Of a stretch of 64,000 nucleotides of DNA, positions 37,427 through 46,046 are shown piece after piece. Position numbers and translations under genes: made by a program. This DNA comes from Chloroflexota bacterium (lineage in GTDB: Bacteria; Chloroflexota; UBA6077; FW602-bin22), in NCBI GenBank assembly GCA_004297775.1, contig SCUE01000007.1, positions 248,001 through 312,000 on the forward strand, read 5' to 3'. Every line of letters begins with the position of its first letter. Positions within the stretch are counted from its first letter, which is position 1. A model generated the notes under the pieces. It was not told the origin of the DNA. It made no database searches and worked only from the letters and a program-made list of their open reading frames with translations.

Positions 37427-37867
37427 CTACGCCGCGCTTGAGAGTACCTTGATCATGCGCGGGCGTGCCTCCGGCGATTTCGGAAGGACGATCGTCAGAA
37501 CGCCGTTCTCGTACGTGACGCGCGCGTCGTCGGTATTGAAGGCCAGCGGTAGCGCCACGTCGCGGCGGAACTTCATGTGCCCGAACTCGGACCAGATGGC
37601 CTTCGCATCCTCGGGGACGGCCACCTTCACGTCACCGGAGATGGTCAGGTAACCACCTGGCTGGGCCGTCACCTGAATGTGTTCGGCGGTCGAGCCTGGA
37701 ATCAATGCCTGCACGCGGTAGGCTTCGCCGTCCTCGAACACGTTGATGGGCCACGACACCGAGTCGCGACTCCACTGGGCGTCGATCGGCGCACTAAACG
37801 ACGTTTCGAACAGACGATCGAAGGCATCACGAAGGGTTCCGTAGGGTCGGGGCTGCAAACTCAGCAC
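37427..37867 (-). CDS. Hsp20/alpha-crystallin small heat shock protein
   Basis: 146 aa ATP-independent holdase chaperone. Alpha-crystallin domain from about W-P-I-N-V-F-E-D (residue 40) to the end: the family's G-x-L strand is V-T-Y-E-N-G-V-L-T-I-V-L-P-K. GTG 37867 is chosen because AGGAGG lies 9 nt upstream; the longer frame upstream crosses its promoter. Regulated by the promoter/operator at 37900-37929. Confidence 0.92.
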   Translation of the reverse strand: MLSLQPRPYGTLRDAFDRLFETSFSAPIDAQWSRDSVSWPINVFEDGEAYRVQALIPGSTAEHIQVTAQPGGYLTISGDVKVAVPEDAKAIWSEFGHMKFRRDVALPLAFNTDDARVTYENGVLTIVLPKSPEARPRMIKVLSSAA

Positions 37868-37899
37868 GGCACATACCTCCTCATTGCGATGATGTATGT

Positions 37900-37929
37900 A
37901 ATCTACCACGCTTCGTGGCACATAGTCAA
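37900..37929 (-). promoter_or_regulatory. hsp20 promoter with inverted-repeat operator
   Basis: Minus strand: TTGACT (-35, 37924-37929), 18-bp spacer, TAGATT (-10, 37900-37905). The spacer holds CCACG-AAG-CGTGG (37906-37918), a perfect inverted repeat placed so that a bound repressor would block RNA polymerase. It is not a CIRCE element, which has longer arms and a 9-bp gap. Confidence 0.65.
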
Positions 37930-37950
37930 CCGTGGAATGTAAGAGTTTTG

Positions 37951-38571
37951 TTAGTCCGGAACGAGCTCGGGGCCGCGATCCTTGTGCGCCGAGACGAACG
38001 CGCGGATGCGCACGGCGTCGAAATCGTCGAATCCGTCCAGCCATCCCCAGGCCGTCAACGTGATGCGATTCGCGACGCCAGCGTTGACGCGCGGCGCCAG
38101 GAGAACCTTCGAGCGATAGCTACCGACCAGGTCCTTCAATTGGCCAACGACCTCGGGGCAACCCGAGGGACAGTTGTACTGAATGACTACCCCGCCATGC
38201 TCCAGGTTGTGAACGAGCTGCTCGTCCGGGAGTTCCTGCTCGTGAATGCCCCAGCGGGCCCAATCGCCGAAATGTGGACCACTCGTCGGCGGATTCGAGT
38301 TGTACGGCGCATGCGAGTCGCCACGGTTGATGTGATCTCGCCCCTGGTCGGCGTAGCTCGTCCCCTGGGCGCCGGCCGACCCGCCGGCGATCAAAGCGCT
38401 CAACGGACCGGCGGCTAGAGCGACCAACACGACGGCGATCGCCGCGACAACCCCCCAGGTGACGAGGCGGCGCGTCGCGGTTCTGCGCGCCTCCTCCTGT
38501 TGCCTTGTCCGATCCTCAGTACGCCGCTGTTCGCGTCGCTCCTTCTTGGACGGTCGAGCCTCGCCACTCAT
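37951..38571 (-). CDS. DUF3105 membrane-anchored protein
   Basis: 206 aa. Charged N-terminus (about 35 residues of K/R/E/Q), one transmembrane helix (V-V-A-A-I-A-V-V-L-V-A-L-A-A), then an outside domain with the DUF3105 signature: P-P-T-S-G-P-H and V-H-N-L-E-H-G-G-V. The His residues and Y-N-C-P-S-G-C could bind a metal. The function is unknown; similar domains occur in actinobacteria and Chloroflexota. Its ATG overlaps the upstream gene by 4 nt. Confidence 0.85.
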   Translation of the reverse strand: MSGEARPSKKERREQRRTEDRTRQQEEARRTATRRLVTWGVVAAIAVVLVALAAGPLSALIAGGSAGAQGTSYADQGRDHINRGDSHAPYNSNPPTSGPHFGDWARWGIHEQELPDEQLVHNLEHGGVVIQYNCPSGCPEVVGQLKDLVGSYRSKVLLAPRVNAGVANRITLTAWGWLDGFDDFDAVRIRAFVSAHKDRGPELVPD

Positions 38572-39002
38572 TTCACAGTCTCCCAATCGTGTTCGCCATC
38601 GTGGCTTCCGACCATGCACAGGCAGACGTTGCCACGGGCATCGCGCGCGGTGACGAGCTTCGCACCGACCGCGCCGGCGGTTCCAGGCCGCGGCGGCGAC
38701 GGACGAACTCGCGTCGAGTGCCGACACCAGATGGTACGCGGCCATACGCGTGGCACGATCTGGAAGCCGCGCGGCACCGCGATCTCGTCGACGAGGTCGC
38801 GAGCCAGACCGAGGACGCGAAGAATCTCATTCCCGTCGGTCTTCACCACGAGGGTGCCATCCTCGGACTGCACCGGCGCGTCGGTGATGGTGTCGATTTC
38901 GAGCGGCACGTTGGGGAGGCGCTGAGCCAGCGCGGCCACGATATCGCGACACAGCGCCGCGGTCTGTTGTCGCCGATGAATACGTTCGGCCGGGTCTGTC
39001 AC
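38568..39002 (-). CDS. Hypothetical protein, overlapping the DUF3105 gene
   Basis: 144 aa from GTG 39002. The N-terminal half looks folded (R-D-I-V-A-A-L-A-Q-R-L-P-N-V and an amphipathic L-G-L-A-R-D-L-V-D-E-I); the C-terminal half is short strands with two cysteines (N-V-C-L-C-M-V-G) and ends D-G-E-H-D-W-E-T-V-K. No family recognised. The 4-nt ATGA overlap with the DUF3105 gene implies co-translation and a joint function. Confidence 0.6.
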   Translation of the reverse strand: MTDPAERIHRRQQTAALCRDIVAALAQRLPNVPLEIDTITDAPVQSEDGTLVVKTDGNEILRVLGLARDLVDEIAVPRGFQIVPRVWPRTIWCRHSTRVRPSPPRPGTAGAVGAKLVTARDARGNVCLCMVGSHDGEHDWETVK

Positions 39003-39275
39003 GATCTCATCCCGATCCGCGCGAATGCCGAAGCGACCGAGGTCATCCCGCGGCCGGCATCGGTGCCTCTACCGTCCTGTCCGCGGCCTGTGGCCCGGTT
39101 AGCCACCTCGCGGACTCTGAAGCCCTTACACGCGCGTCGTAGCGGTGGTCGCCAAACCATCTGACCCGATCCGCCGAGGGCGCCGATTCGGTAGAAAATT
39201 CGGTCAGGACCTACCCCGACCTCGCGTCGCCGATTATACCATCGGTCGGAGCACGATCCCGGCAGCGGAGTTCCG

Positions 39276-40019
39276 CTAATCGCGGCGCCAGCTCATGTCG
39301 CCGACGACGATGAATGTTCTCGTCGATTCGACCGCGTCGATGGCGTGAATCTCGCGCATGACCAAGCGATCGAGCGCGGCCTGATCGGGCACAACGAGGC
39401 GACAGATCACGTCGGTTTCGCCGTAGACGGTGCTGGCCTCGGCCACGCCGTCGATTCCACGAAGCGCTTCGAGCACGATCTCCACTTGCTTCGCCGAAGC
39501 CTTGATCAGGACATAAGCCTGCACGGCGCCCCCTTTGCCGACTCCCACTTGTCGAACGAACGACCTTTCACCGACGCGAAGTATCGTTGGCTGGCCGGCG
39601 ATCGCGGCGGCGCGCAGCGCATCGCCAAGCACGCCGTAGATATCCCCATCATCGGGCGCGAACAACTTCAGGATCACGTCTTCCGATTCGCCGTAGACGA
39701 CGCTCGCTTCGAGGACGTTGTCGTGCCGGCGCGCCAGTTCGATCACATCCTGCCAACGGCGCGCCGGAACGGCCAGGAATACGTACGCGAGGGCACGCTC
39801 GCGTCGCTCGACCATCTCGACCGCGTTCTGGACCGAGAATCCGCGACGGTGATACATCCAGATCGCTTTGATCCGGCCGGCGTCGTCGTCGGAGTAATCG
39901 CGCCGCGAGATCCGGCGCTTTTCGATCAGACGGGGATGAATGTGTCCCTGGGCCTCGAGGTAGTGGACGAATCGCTTGCTGAGTCCTTCGACACTACCAA
40001 GGACGTCGGCTAATCGCAG
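39276..40019 (-). CDS. MerR-type HTH regulator with two Lrp/AsnC ligand-binding (RAM) domains
   Basis: 247 aa if started at CTG 40019; a plain ATG start (39857) would remove the HTH. Residues 1-75 read like MerR HTH: L-A-D-V-L-G-S-V-E-G-L-S, V-H-Y-L-E-A-Q-G-H-I, R-R-D-Y-S-D-D-D and R-I-K-A-I-W-M-Y-H-R-R-G-F-S-V-Q. Two RAM domains follow (A-Y-V-F-L-A-V then V-V-Y-G-E-S-E-D-V; A-Y-V-L-I-K-A then V-Y-G-E-T-D-V-I). RAM domains bind amino acids or similar effectors. No ATG/GTG/TTG lies in frame between the upstream TGA (about 40047) and 39857, so CTG or a sequencing error is needed. The start overlaps the tautomerase stop by 10 nt. Confidence 0.72.
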   Translation of the reverse strand: MRLADVLGSVEGLSKRFVHYLEAQGHIHPRLIEKRRISRRDYSDDDAGRIKAIWMYHRRGFSVQNAVEMVERRERALAYVFLAVPARRWQDVIELARRHDNVLEASVVYGESEDVILKLFAPDDGDIYGVLGDALRAAAIAGQPTILRVGERSFVRQVGVGKGGAVQAYVLIKASAKQVEIVLEALRGIDGVAEASTVYGETDVICRLVVPDQAALDRLVMREIHAIDAVESTRTFIVVGDMSWRRD

Positions 40020-40192
40020 GCGAGCTTGCCCGCGTGGGCATGATTCTCACGCTTCATCTCGTGGAAGATGATGTGCGTGGAATCGGGCGAGGCCTTCAGA
40101 TGGGCAACAATCGCGTCCGTGATCGCCTGCGCGCAGGCTCGCTTCTGATCGATCGATCGGCCCTCGAACATTTCGACGATGACGTACGGCAA
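40010..40192 (-). CDS. 4-oxalocrotonate tautomerase family protein
   Basis: 60-aa tautomerase subunit; after Met removal the N-terminal Pro1 (M-P-Y-V-I-V-E-M) is the catalytic base. R-S-I-D-Q-K-R-A helix and the E-M-K-R-E-N segment fit the family. TTG start at 40192 with AGGAGG 7 nt upstream. Its stop overlaps the HTH-RAM regulator gene, so the two are probably one operon. Likely acts on 2-hydroxymuconate-like dienols or a related substrate. Confidence 0.85.
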   Translation of the reverse strand: MPYVIVEMFEGRSIDQKRACAQAITDAIVAHLKASPDSTHIIFHEMKRENHAHAGKLACD

Positions 40193-40220
40193 TTTCCCCT
40201 CCTATTTGGCGGTTCGAGTG

Positions 40221-40226
40221 TATAAA
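40221..40226 (+). promoter_or_regulatory. Candidate -10 box, leaderless start of the gene at 40237
   Basis: TATAAA, 10 nt before ATG 40237, in the 44-bp divergent gap with the tautomerase gene. No ribosome binding site for the plus-strand gene. Confidence 0.45.
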
Positions 40227-40236
40227 TTCTCACGAT

Positions 40237-40737
40237 ATGACAGACGTAACGCTCACTGACAACGAACCAGTCGACGTGGCTCCCGCCGAACCAGCCCGCT
40301 TCTTCATCGACACCAACTGGTACGAGGGGCAGGGTCGTTCGTTCCGAGCTATGGCGCAGGGACGATTCTGCCCGGCCTGCACCGCGAAAGTTGGTTCCAC
40401 CGTGGAGGATCGTGTGCCGGTCGTGGAGAAGAAATCGAACCGAGTCGTGTTCGAGACACGCGACGTGGCGTATGGCGACCAGCCGATGGCGGTCATCCGC
40501 GGCTGCTGCTCCAAGCAGCGCAATTACATCACACCAGATACGCCCTTGCTCGAGGCGGTATTTCGCGTGTTCCTGGCGACGGGCAACCAACCGGCGACTA
40601 TCGAGCGCATTCGGGAGCAGCTTGGCGATTGGATTTCGCCGCGCGACCGGCCGCACAACTACGCGGAAGAACTCATCGCCACGCTGCTCATGCATGATCG
40701 TGGCTACGGGCTGCGGGAATTCGCACTCGTCACGTGA
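40237..40737 (+). CDS. Hypothetical cytosolic protein with cysteine pairs
   Basis: 166 aa. No family recognised. R-F-C-P-A-C near residue 45 and R-G-C-C-S-K-Q near 90 could form a four-Cys zinc site. The C-terminal part is helical (L-E-A-V-F-R-V-F-L, I-R-E-Q-L-G-D-W, and the end H-D-R-G-Y-G-L-R-E-F). Single gene with its own -10 box and probably a leaderless mRNA. Confidence 0.65.
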   Translation: MTDVTLTDNEPVDVAPAEPARFFIDTNWYEGQGRSFRAMAQGRFCPACTAKVGSTVEDRVPVVEKKSNRVVFETRDVAYGDQPMAVIRGCCSKQRNYITPDTPLLEAVFRVFLATGNQPATIERIREQLGDWISPRDRPHNYAEELIATLLMHDRGYGLREFALVT

Positions 40738-40843
40738 CCCCGTGAACAGTACTTGCGGGTGATGCAGACCTAGCATACAGGGCTATTTTCCGGGTCTCGA
40801 TGCACGGGTACCGTTCCTGGTATCTGGGGCGTGGAGCAAGTTG

Positions 40844-41131
40844 ATGACCGAGAGTACCAGTGCGTTGCCGCACCATCATGGAGGCCGGCCGCGCCACCAA
40901 CGGAACCTGATCGTGCTCGCCTCGCCGGATCGTGGCGCGTCGATCGCGCAGCGCCTCGCCGACGAAGGCTGGGACTGCCCCGATGATCCGGTCGTCATCG
41001 AGCCGCGACGGACGATTCCGGCGCGTGTCCCGATCGGGTCGATGCCGAGCCGGCCGACGTCTGACGCCGCGGCCAGTCGCGACGGGCGTGATGGGCCATG
41101 GGCGGCGGTGACGCGGTTCTTCGGGCGGTGA
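40844..41131 (+). CDS. Small hypothetical protein upstream of the GlmL-like gene
   Basis: 95 aa from ATG 40844 with GGAG 7 nt upstream. Begins with a His/Arg-rich stretch, then a strand-helix (N-L-I-V-L-A-S-P-D-R-G-A-S-I-A-Q-R-L-A), a Pro-rich middle and W-A-A-V-T-R-F-F-G-R at the end. The stop overlaps the next gene's GTG by 4 nt, which supports it as a real gene and partner of the GlmL-like protein. Family unknown. Confidence 0.5.
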   Translation: MTESTSALPHHHGGRPRHQRNLIVLASPDRGASIAQRLADEGWDCPDDPVVIEPRRTIPARVPIGSMPSRPTSDAAASRDGRDGPWAAVTRFFGR

Positions 41132-43662
41132 CCGATTCGACGATTCTCCTGGGCACCGCGATTGAGGCCGGCCACGCGACCGCGGTCGCGATCGAGTGTC
41201 GCCGCGGAGCCTGGCGCGTCTCCGCGTCCGCGCGCGCCATCGCCTCGGATCGGCGCGGCCATCCATCGGTAAGCGACGGCATCCGCCATGCGGTTGGACT
41301 GGTCGAAGAGACTCTGCAATCCGACCTGATCGCTCGCGCGCCGCGACAAGACGTCCAGTTTCCTGGCGGGCCGCGGATATCGCTCACGACCGATTTCGGG
41401 CCTCGGATTTGGCTCCTGGCGTTTGATCGCCGGCGCGACATCGTCGCGGCGCACGACCGTTTCGCCGAAATCGATTGCACCATCGCGTTGGCGGAGCTGG
41501 TACCGTCGCGTCGTGCCCGCGCGGTCGCGGACGAAATCGTCGACCGCGTGGCCCGCGAACCGTCGCTCGCGCCTGATGTGATTGTCGTCGTCGGATGCCG
41601 GTCGGATCGCGCGCTCACGGCGTTCTTCGATTCCCTGCGGCCGCTCTGGTCCGAAGATCGACGACCGCGACTCGTGTTCATGGGGCGCTTACCGCGCTTG
41701 GCGTTGTCTGGCTGGACGTCCACGGCCATCAGCGACGGCGTGAAAGACATCGCGTCCGACACGTCCGCGCGATCGCGCGGATTGCCGATCGAGCGCTGGC
41801 TCGGAACCACCGCGGTATCGGCCGCCGCTTCGCGTCTACGTGCCGCGACGCTACTGGCGGCCGAACGTCGCGAGACAGTCATCGTGATTGATGCGGATCG
41901 AGCCGGCTGGCTCGGATGCGTATCGGTCGATCGACAAGGCAGGGCGCGCCCCCCGATCGCCCGTCGTGGCCGCGGCGCTTGGCTGTCTTCACTCCCGGAA
42001 TCGATCCCCGTCGGTGATCGCGAATGCGACGACGCCGCGGCGCGCGCTCGCGTCACGTTACGCAACCTATGGGGCGCCCTTCCGCGCAAACTCGCGTCAA
42101 CGGGTCGATCGACGATCGTGGTCGTCGGAAACGTGTTGCCGGCGCTCCCGGCGGCGACGTTGACTGGCGTCGTGAACGCGGCGATCGAGCATCGCGGTTT
42201 GGTCACGATCTTCGCCGATGACGCCCACGCATTCGGCGCGATCGGCGCAGTTGCGGCCGAAGACGAAGGGATTGCCCGCGCCGCCCTTTGTGATGACGTT
42301 CTCCGACCGATCGCCTCCGTCGCGCGCCGGCCGTCGAGGCGTAGCGCCGACGCCGACTGCGTCCTCACCATGCGTCCAACCAGCGTCAGCCGATCCGGGT
42401 CCGCAACCGCCGAAGTCCGCGTCCGCGTTTCGCCAGGCCAGATCCGATCGTTTCCGATCGCCCAGGATCGCGACATCTCGATACGGCGCCGACCGTGGCA
42501 CGACCCATTTGGCTGGCGCGCCGCGATCGTGACTCGAGTGCCCAGAAGTGAACTCGGTCTGATCATCGATACCCGACCCCGTGACGCGATCAGAGATCTC
42601 GGCTTCGTTCAGAAGCGCGATTCCTGGGTAGCTCCACACCAATCACACGGCCCCCGACCGATGCGCCATCTCGGCGGCGACACGATCGCGCTTCGGCGCC
42701 GATCCTCGATTCCCTCCTCGTTTCGCCCCACGGCCCATTCGGGGATGACAGTGGACATCGGCGACCGCCTTGCATCCCCGCCGGACGATGGATTCCCGGT
42801 CGACGTCTCGCCACTGGGCGACTCCGAGGTGGCCGATGCGCATCTCGTCGCGCGCGGCGGGGAACGTGTCGTTCGCGGTCAGACGATCGCGCGCAAGAGC
42901 TCGTTCTTCGGGCTGCGCAAGACGGTCGTGCGTTCGCCGGCGACTGGCCGCCTCGAAATTGCGCCTGACCGCGCTGGAGTCCGCATCGTGCCGGACTGGC
43001 AGTGTTCGGATGCCACGGCGCATGTGTCAGGCGTCGTGGTTGGCACCGATGATGACGGGCCTGTGCTCGCTTCGGAGGCGGTGTTGTTCGATGGCGCGAT
43101 CGCGCGGGGGCCGAGTTGTCACGGCCGCTTCGTCGCGGACCATACCGGCACGGCGCACCGATCGACCCTCGAAGGCGCGATCGTCGCGGTCCGGCACCTC
43201 GACGCGCTGGTGCTCGGTAACGTAGCGCGGCGCGGAGCGGTCGGAGTCGTTGCCCGAAGCGTCGATGCTGACCTTGCCGCGCCGTTGGCCGGAAGAGACG
43301 GCACGCGCGCGATCCTCGCGCTCATCGCCAACCCGAATGACACGCTGCCCGACAGCGTGTGGGAGGCGATTCTGGCGCACGACGGCGCCATGGCAGCCAT
43401 CTTGATCGATGGGCACGATGGCGCCGGTATGCTGGCAATCGAACAGCGCGGAGCCGGCCGGGCGATGCCGGGTCCGAGTTCACTCGATGTTGGCCACCGC
43501 GTCGTCGCGCACGCGGATGGGCGCACCTCGTACGGCTCAGTCGCCGCCACCTCGGTGGCTCCGCGGTCGTTCGATCAGTCGCTTGCCCCGGCCGTCGAAA
43601 TCCGCGCCGATGACGGCGACACGTTCTGGGTTCCCGAAGGCTTGGTCGAACGGGTCGCCTGA
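41128..43662 (+). CDS. GlmL/MutL-like (glutamate mutase L-related) protein
   Basis: 844 aa, large cytosolic protein resembling the 'glutamate mutase L' proteins of Chloroflexota rather than DNA-repair MutL. N-terminal actin/Hsp70-like ATPase segment (S-T-I-L-L-G-T-A-I-E-A-G), later V-I-V-I-D-A-D-R and T-I-V-V-V-G-N-V-L-P, then a beta-rich C-terminal half with lipoyl/hybrid-like strands (V-R-G-Q-T-I-A-R-K). The usual D-x-G-S/T phosphate loop is degenerate. No glutamate mutase or B12 genes are nearby. GTG 41128 is chosen over ATG 41098 for its GTGA overlap. Its last 88 bp overlap the convergent glycosylase gene. Confidence 0.5.
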   Translation: MTDSTILLGTAIEAGHATAVAIECRRGAWRVSASARAIASDRRGHPSVSDGIRHAVGLVEETLQSDLIARAPRQDVQFPGGPRISLTTDFGPRIWLLAFDRRRDIVAAHDRFAEIDCTIALAELVPSRRARAVADEIVDRVAREPSLAPDVIVVVGCRSDRALTAFFDSLRPLWSEDRRPRLVFMGRLPRLALSGWTSTAISDGVKDIASDTSARSRGLPIERWLGTTAVSAAASRLRAATLLAAERRETVIVIDADRAGWLGCVSVDRQGRARPPIARRGRGAWLSSLPESIPVGDRECDDAAARARVTLRNLWGALPRKLASTGRSTIVVVGNVLPALPAATLTGVVNAAIEHRGLVTIFADDAHAFGAIGAVAAEDEGIARAALCDDVLRPIASVARRPSRRSADADCVLTMRPTSVSRSGSATAEVRVRVSPGQIRSFPIAQDRDISIRRRPWHDPFGWRAAIVTRVPRSELGLIIDTRPRDAIRDLGFVQKRDSWVAPHQSHGPRPMRHLGGDTIALRRRSSIPSSFRPTAHSGMTVDIGDRLASPPDDGFPVDVSPLGDSEVADAHLVARGGERVVRGQTIARKSSFFGLRKTVVRSPATGRLEIAPDRAGVRIVPDWQCSDATAHVSGVVVGTDDDGPVLASEAVLFDGAIARGPSCHGRFVADHTGTAHRSTLEGAIVAVRHLDALVLGNVARRGAVGVVARSVDADLAAPLAGRDGTRAILALIANPNDTLPDSVWEAILAHDGAMAAILIDGHDGAGMLAIEQRGAGRAMPGPSSLDVGHRVVAHADGRTSYGSVAATSVAPRSFDQSLAPAVEIRADDGDTFWVPEGLVERVA

Positions 43663-44570
43663 CCGGCGCCGATGTCGCCGCGTTGCAGGGCGAACCAGAG
43701 ATAGAAGGCGACCAAACCGCGCCACGGCATCCAAGCTTTGGCACGTAACCGCATCTCCCGCTCGTCAGGATCACTGGACAGTCCGTAGAGACGCCGCAGC
43801 GCCGCCCGCTGTCCGGCATCGCCGGCCGGAAACACATCCTGGCGGCCAAGTCCCCGCAAGAGGACGTATTCGGCCGTCCATTGACCGACGCCGCGAATCG
43901 TCGTCAACGCCGCGATCGCCGCGTTGTCACCCAGATCCCTCAGTGACGCAAAATTGAACTGCCCGTCGACGACCGCGCGAGCGATCGCCGCGACGTAGGA
44001 GGCCTTCTGTCGGCTGATCTGCAACTGGCGGGCCTCGTCGATCGTGAGCGTCGCCAATTGGCCCGGCTCGGGGAAGAGCGTATGCGGGCGTCCGAACGCG
44101 TGAACTCGGCGGCCACGCGCATCGACGAGTGCGCGCTTCATGCGCGCGGCGAATGCGATGTTGACCTGCTGGCCGAGGATCGCCCAGATCGTCGCCTCGA
44201 ATGGGTCGGGGATCGTCAGCGGACGCAATCCGCGGTATTGATGAAGCAAGCGGCCGATGGCTGGATCGCGCTCGGCAATGCGGGCGACTTCGCCATCAGT
44301 CGGCACCGGCGCATCGAGGCCAAACGCGCGCGACACGATAGCGCTCGCGATGTCGAGAGCCGCCGCGTCCGCGCCCGGGCCATCAATGCTGATATCGAGA
44401 CGATCCTCAAGCGGCGCGGCACGCACGACCGCGACGCCACCCGGCGCCTGAAATGCCCGGAAGTACACGCCGTCGATCACGGTCTCGACGATCGCGGAGG
44501 GCGAGGTGGCCAGATAACTGGCGACGAAATCGAACCGAAATGGTGGCGCGACCTGGATTTCGAGCCTCAT
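43575..44570 (-). CDS. alkA: AlkA-type DNA-3-methyladenine glycosylase II
   Basis: 331 aa, HhH-GPD superfamily, excises alkylated bases. HhH at 222-233 ([12 protein letters not shown]) followed by the G-P/A-x-D: F-P-A-G-D251, the catalytic Asp. The N-terminal domain of the AlkA type is present. The C-terminal 24 residues ([10 protein letters not shown]...) are encoded antisense to the end of the GlmL-like gene and look non-conserved. The ATG (44570-44568) lies in a CATG shared with nuoA's ATG on the other strand. Confidence 0.88.
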   Translation of the reverse strand: MRLEIQVAPPFRFDFVASYLATSPSAIVETVIDGVYFRAFQAPGGVAVVRAAPLEDRLDISIDGPGADAAALDIASAIVSRAFGLDAPVPTDGEVARIAERDPAIGRLLHQYRGLRPLTIPDPFEATIWAILGQQVNIAFAARMKRALVDARGRRVHAFGRPHTLFPEPGQLATLTIDEARQLQISRQKASYVAAIARAVVDGQFNFASLRDLGDNAAIAALTTIRGVGQWTAEYVLLRGLGRQDVFPAGDAGQRAALRRLYGLSSDPDEREMRLRAKAWMPWRGLVAFYLWFALQRGDIGAGQATRSTKPSGTQNVSPSSARISTAGASD

Positions 44571-44942
44571 GGATTGGTTTATACTCGCGCCCGTCGTGCC
44601 AAGCGCCTACTACCCGATCTTCATTCTGGTGGCACTCAGCGCCTTCGTCATGGTCGTTGTGATGAATCTGCCGGGGATGATTGCGCCACGTCGATCCTTC
44701 CCAGGCAAGCTCACGCCGTACGAAAGTGGCATTCGACCGATCGGCCCGACCCGGCGTCGGTTCCATGTCAGCTTCCACATGATCGCAATGCTCTTCATCC
44801 TGTTCGACATCGAAGTGGTGTTCTTCTACCCATGGGCGGTCACGTTCCGGCAACTGGGTACGTTCGGCTTCGTCGAGATGCTTGTGTTTGTCGCGCTGTT
44901 GATGGTCGGGTACGTCTACGTAGTAAAGAGGGGCGCGTTCAA

Positions 44943-44952
<10 letters not shown>
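44569..44952 (+). CDS. nuoA: NADH-quinone oxidoreductase subunit A
   Basis: 127 aa, three transmembrane helices. Complex I membrane-arm/junction subunit with the typical K-L-T-P-Y-E-S-G-I loop and [11 protein letters not shown]. First of 14 nuo genes. Its ATG overlaps the divergent alkA start, so the operon's promoter must lie within alkA or transcription starts at the ATG. No ribosome binding site seen. Confidence 0.95.
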
Positions 44953-45457
<505 letters not shown>

Positions 45458-45461
<4 letters not shown>

Positions 45462-46045
45462 GCGACGCTCAGACTAGCGCCCCGGACGCTCCGCCTCCGC
45501 ATCCGGTGCTCGCTCGGTTGCGCGAGGCACTTGGCACAAACGCGGTGCGCGAAGAGACCGTTGGCGGTCAACTCGGCGTCCGCATCGCGGCGAACCACGC
45601 CCCGAGCGCGATGCGGGTTCTTCGGGACGATTCGACGCTTCGGTTCAGCCATCTGTCCGATGTCACGGCGGTCGATTACCTGGAGTACGACCCGGACGGT
45701 AAGCCGGGCGAAGGCCGAACTCCGCGTTTCGATGTCGTGTACCACCTGTACTCGATTCCGCTGAACCAGCGCGTGCGCGTGAAGGTCGCTGTGGACGAGG
45801 ACGGCGATCGGATCGCAAGCGTAACCGACCTCTGGCCGTCGGCGAACTGGGCCGAGCGTGAGACGTTCGACCTGTTCGGGATCGTCTTCGAAGGGCATCC
45901 CAATCTGACGCGCATCCTGACGCCCGAAGATTGGCAGGGGCACCCGCTCCGCAAGGATTACCCGCTGATCGAAGAGGACATCGAATTCACGACCACGTTG
46001 GAGCGGCTGAACGAGGGTCCACGTTCGCGCGGCGCGGGAGGCTGA
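45458..46045 (+). CDS. nuoC: NADH-quinone oxidoreductase subunit C
   Basis: 195 aa, peripheral-arm 30-kDa subunit. Hallmark run is [12 protein letters not shown] and [13 protein letters not shown] 45458 overlaps the nuoB stop (GTGA). An N-terminal Pro/Ala extension of about 15 residues precedes the domain. Separate from nuoD, not fused. Confidence 0.95.
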
Positions 46046-46046
46046 C

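Noticed and set aside
37868-38044. N-terminal extension of Hsp20
   Set aside because: It would cross a strong promoter and ribosome binding site; the alpha-crystallin family length fits the GTG at 37867.
39003-39275. Structured RNA or small gene in the gap
   Set aside because: Only short weak hairpins (for example around 39264-39277 at the regulator's stop codon) and no protein-like frame or known RNA motif.
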